From an uncultured Deferribacteraceae bacterium (GTDB taxonomy: Bacteria; Chrysiogenota; Deferribacteres; Deferribacterales; Mucispirillaceae), in contig CAMRCY010000025.1 in assembly GCA_947041165.1 (NCBI GenBank), positions 1 to 32,869 of the forward strand: 32,869 nucleotides of DNA, in the 5' to 3' direction. The position numbers were made by a program, and so were the translations under genes. Below, piece by piece: positions 32,735-32,869 of the stretch; within the stretch, counting starts at the first letter, position 1; the number at the start of each line of letters is the position of its first letter. A model generated the notes under the pieces. The model did not search any database, was not told where the DNA came from, and saw only the letters and a program-made list of their open reading frames with translations.

Positions 32735-32869
32735 AGTAGTTCATTCACTTAGTTAGTTCACTTAGTTCGTTCACTTAGTTCGTTTACTTAGTTCGTTTAC
32801 TTAGTTCGTTTAAGTAGTTCATTCACTTAGTTCGTTTACTTAGTTCATTCACTTAGTTCGTTTACTTAG
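32735..32869. repeat. 13-bp tandem repeat array running off the window
   Basis: About ten copies of a 13-bp unit, CTTAGTTCGTTCA or variants (CTTAGTTCGTTTA, CTTAGTTCATTCA, AGTAGTTCATTCA), occupy the last 135 bases. The array continues past the window end. The stretch 32590-32734 is AT-rich with no gene or terminator that I can support. Confidence 0.93.

Overview
The window is AT-rich (roughly 30% G+C by eye, not computed). It reads as chromosome of a Gram-negative bacterium: it holds a two-component spanin pair, two proteins with lipoprotein-type signals and a long-chain acyl-CoA ligase. Gene content (tRNA-Gln-proB-proA-nadD-rsfS, a cobalamin-dependent NrdJ, long TPR proteins) would suit a low-GC deferribacterote such as Mucispirillum or a relative, but that placement is a guess.

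Layout. 1-309: three tandem copies of an 89-bp repeat. 310-3258 (+): Y-family DNA polymerase, then a fatty-acyl-CoA ligase closed by a strong terminator. 3469-5456 (-): two tandem TPR-repeat proteins. 5724-19065 (+): a compact 13.3-kb podovirus-type module behind a consensus sigma70 promoter. 19141-19452: 66-bp repeats and a large hairpin. 19467-23069 (-): rsfS, nadD, proA, proB and a tRNA-Gln. 23380-28981 (+): Rrf2 regulator, ornithine cyclodeaminase/mu-crystallin family enzyme, class II ribonucleotide reductase and a DUF4097-type lipoprotein, separated by different short tandem repeats. 29394-32098 (-): AraC/GyrI-like regulator and an exported DUF4139-like protein. 32209-32589 (+): an unknown gene, followed by a 13-bp repeat array running off the window.

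The module is the most interesting part. Its gene order follows the T7/BPP-1 structural plan: two unknown genes, small and large terminase, small pre-portal protein, portal, Bbp19-like protein, scaffold, capsid, a hairpin where T7 has Tphi, tail adaptor, tail nozzle, gp13/GNAT-like, gp14-like and gp15-like internal virion proteins, two small membrane proteins (holin candidates), overlapping i-/o-spanin, and M15 endopeptidase. All frames are intact and tightly packed. There is no integrase, repressor, replication gene, RNA polymerase, gp16-like ejection protein or tail fibre, and ordinary chromosomal genes lie directly on both sides. That makes it a candidate podovirus-derived gene transfer agent or other domesticated particle; a trimmed prophage is the main alternative.

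A second theme is non-canonical initiation. The gp13/GNAT-like gene and the chromosomal rsfS gene both have full-length conserved reading frames, each behind a good ribosome binding site, but no ATG, GTG or TTG near it. The best-placed start codons are ATA and ATT. Ordinary start rules would truncate both proteins. A third theme is that many intergenic gaps carry their own minisatellite, and a hairpin-terminator element occurs twice with a compensatory base pair.
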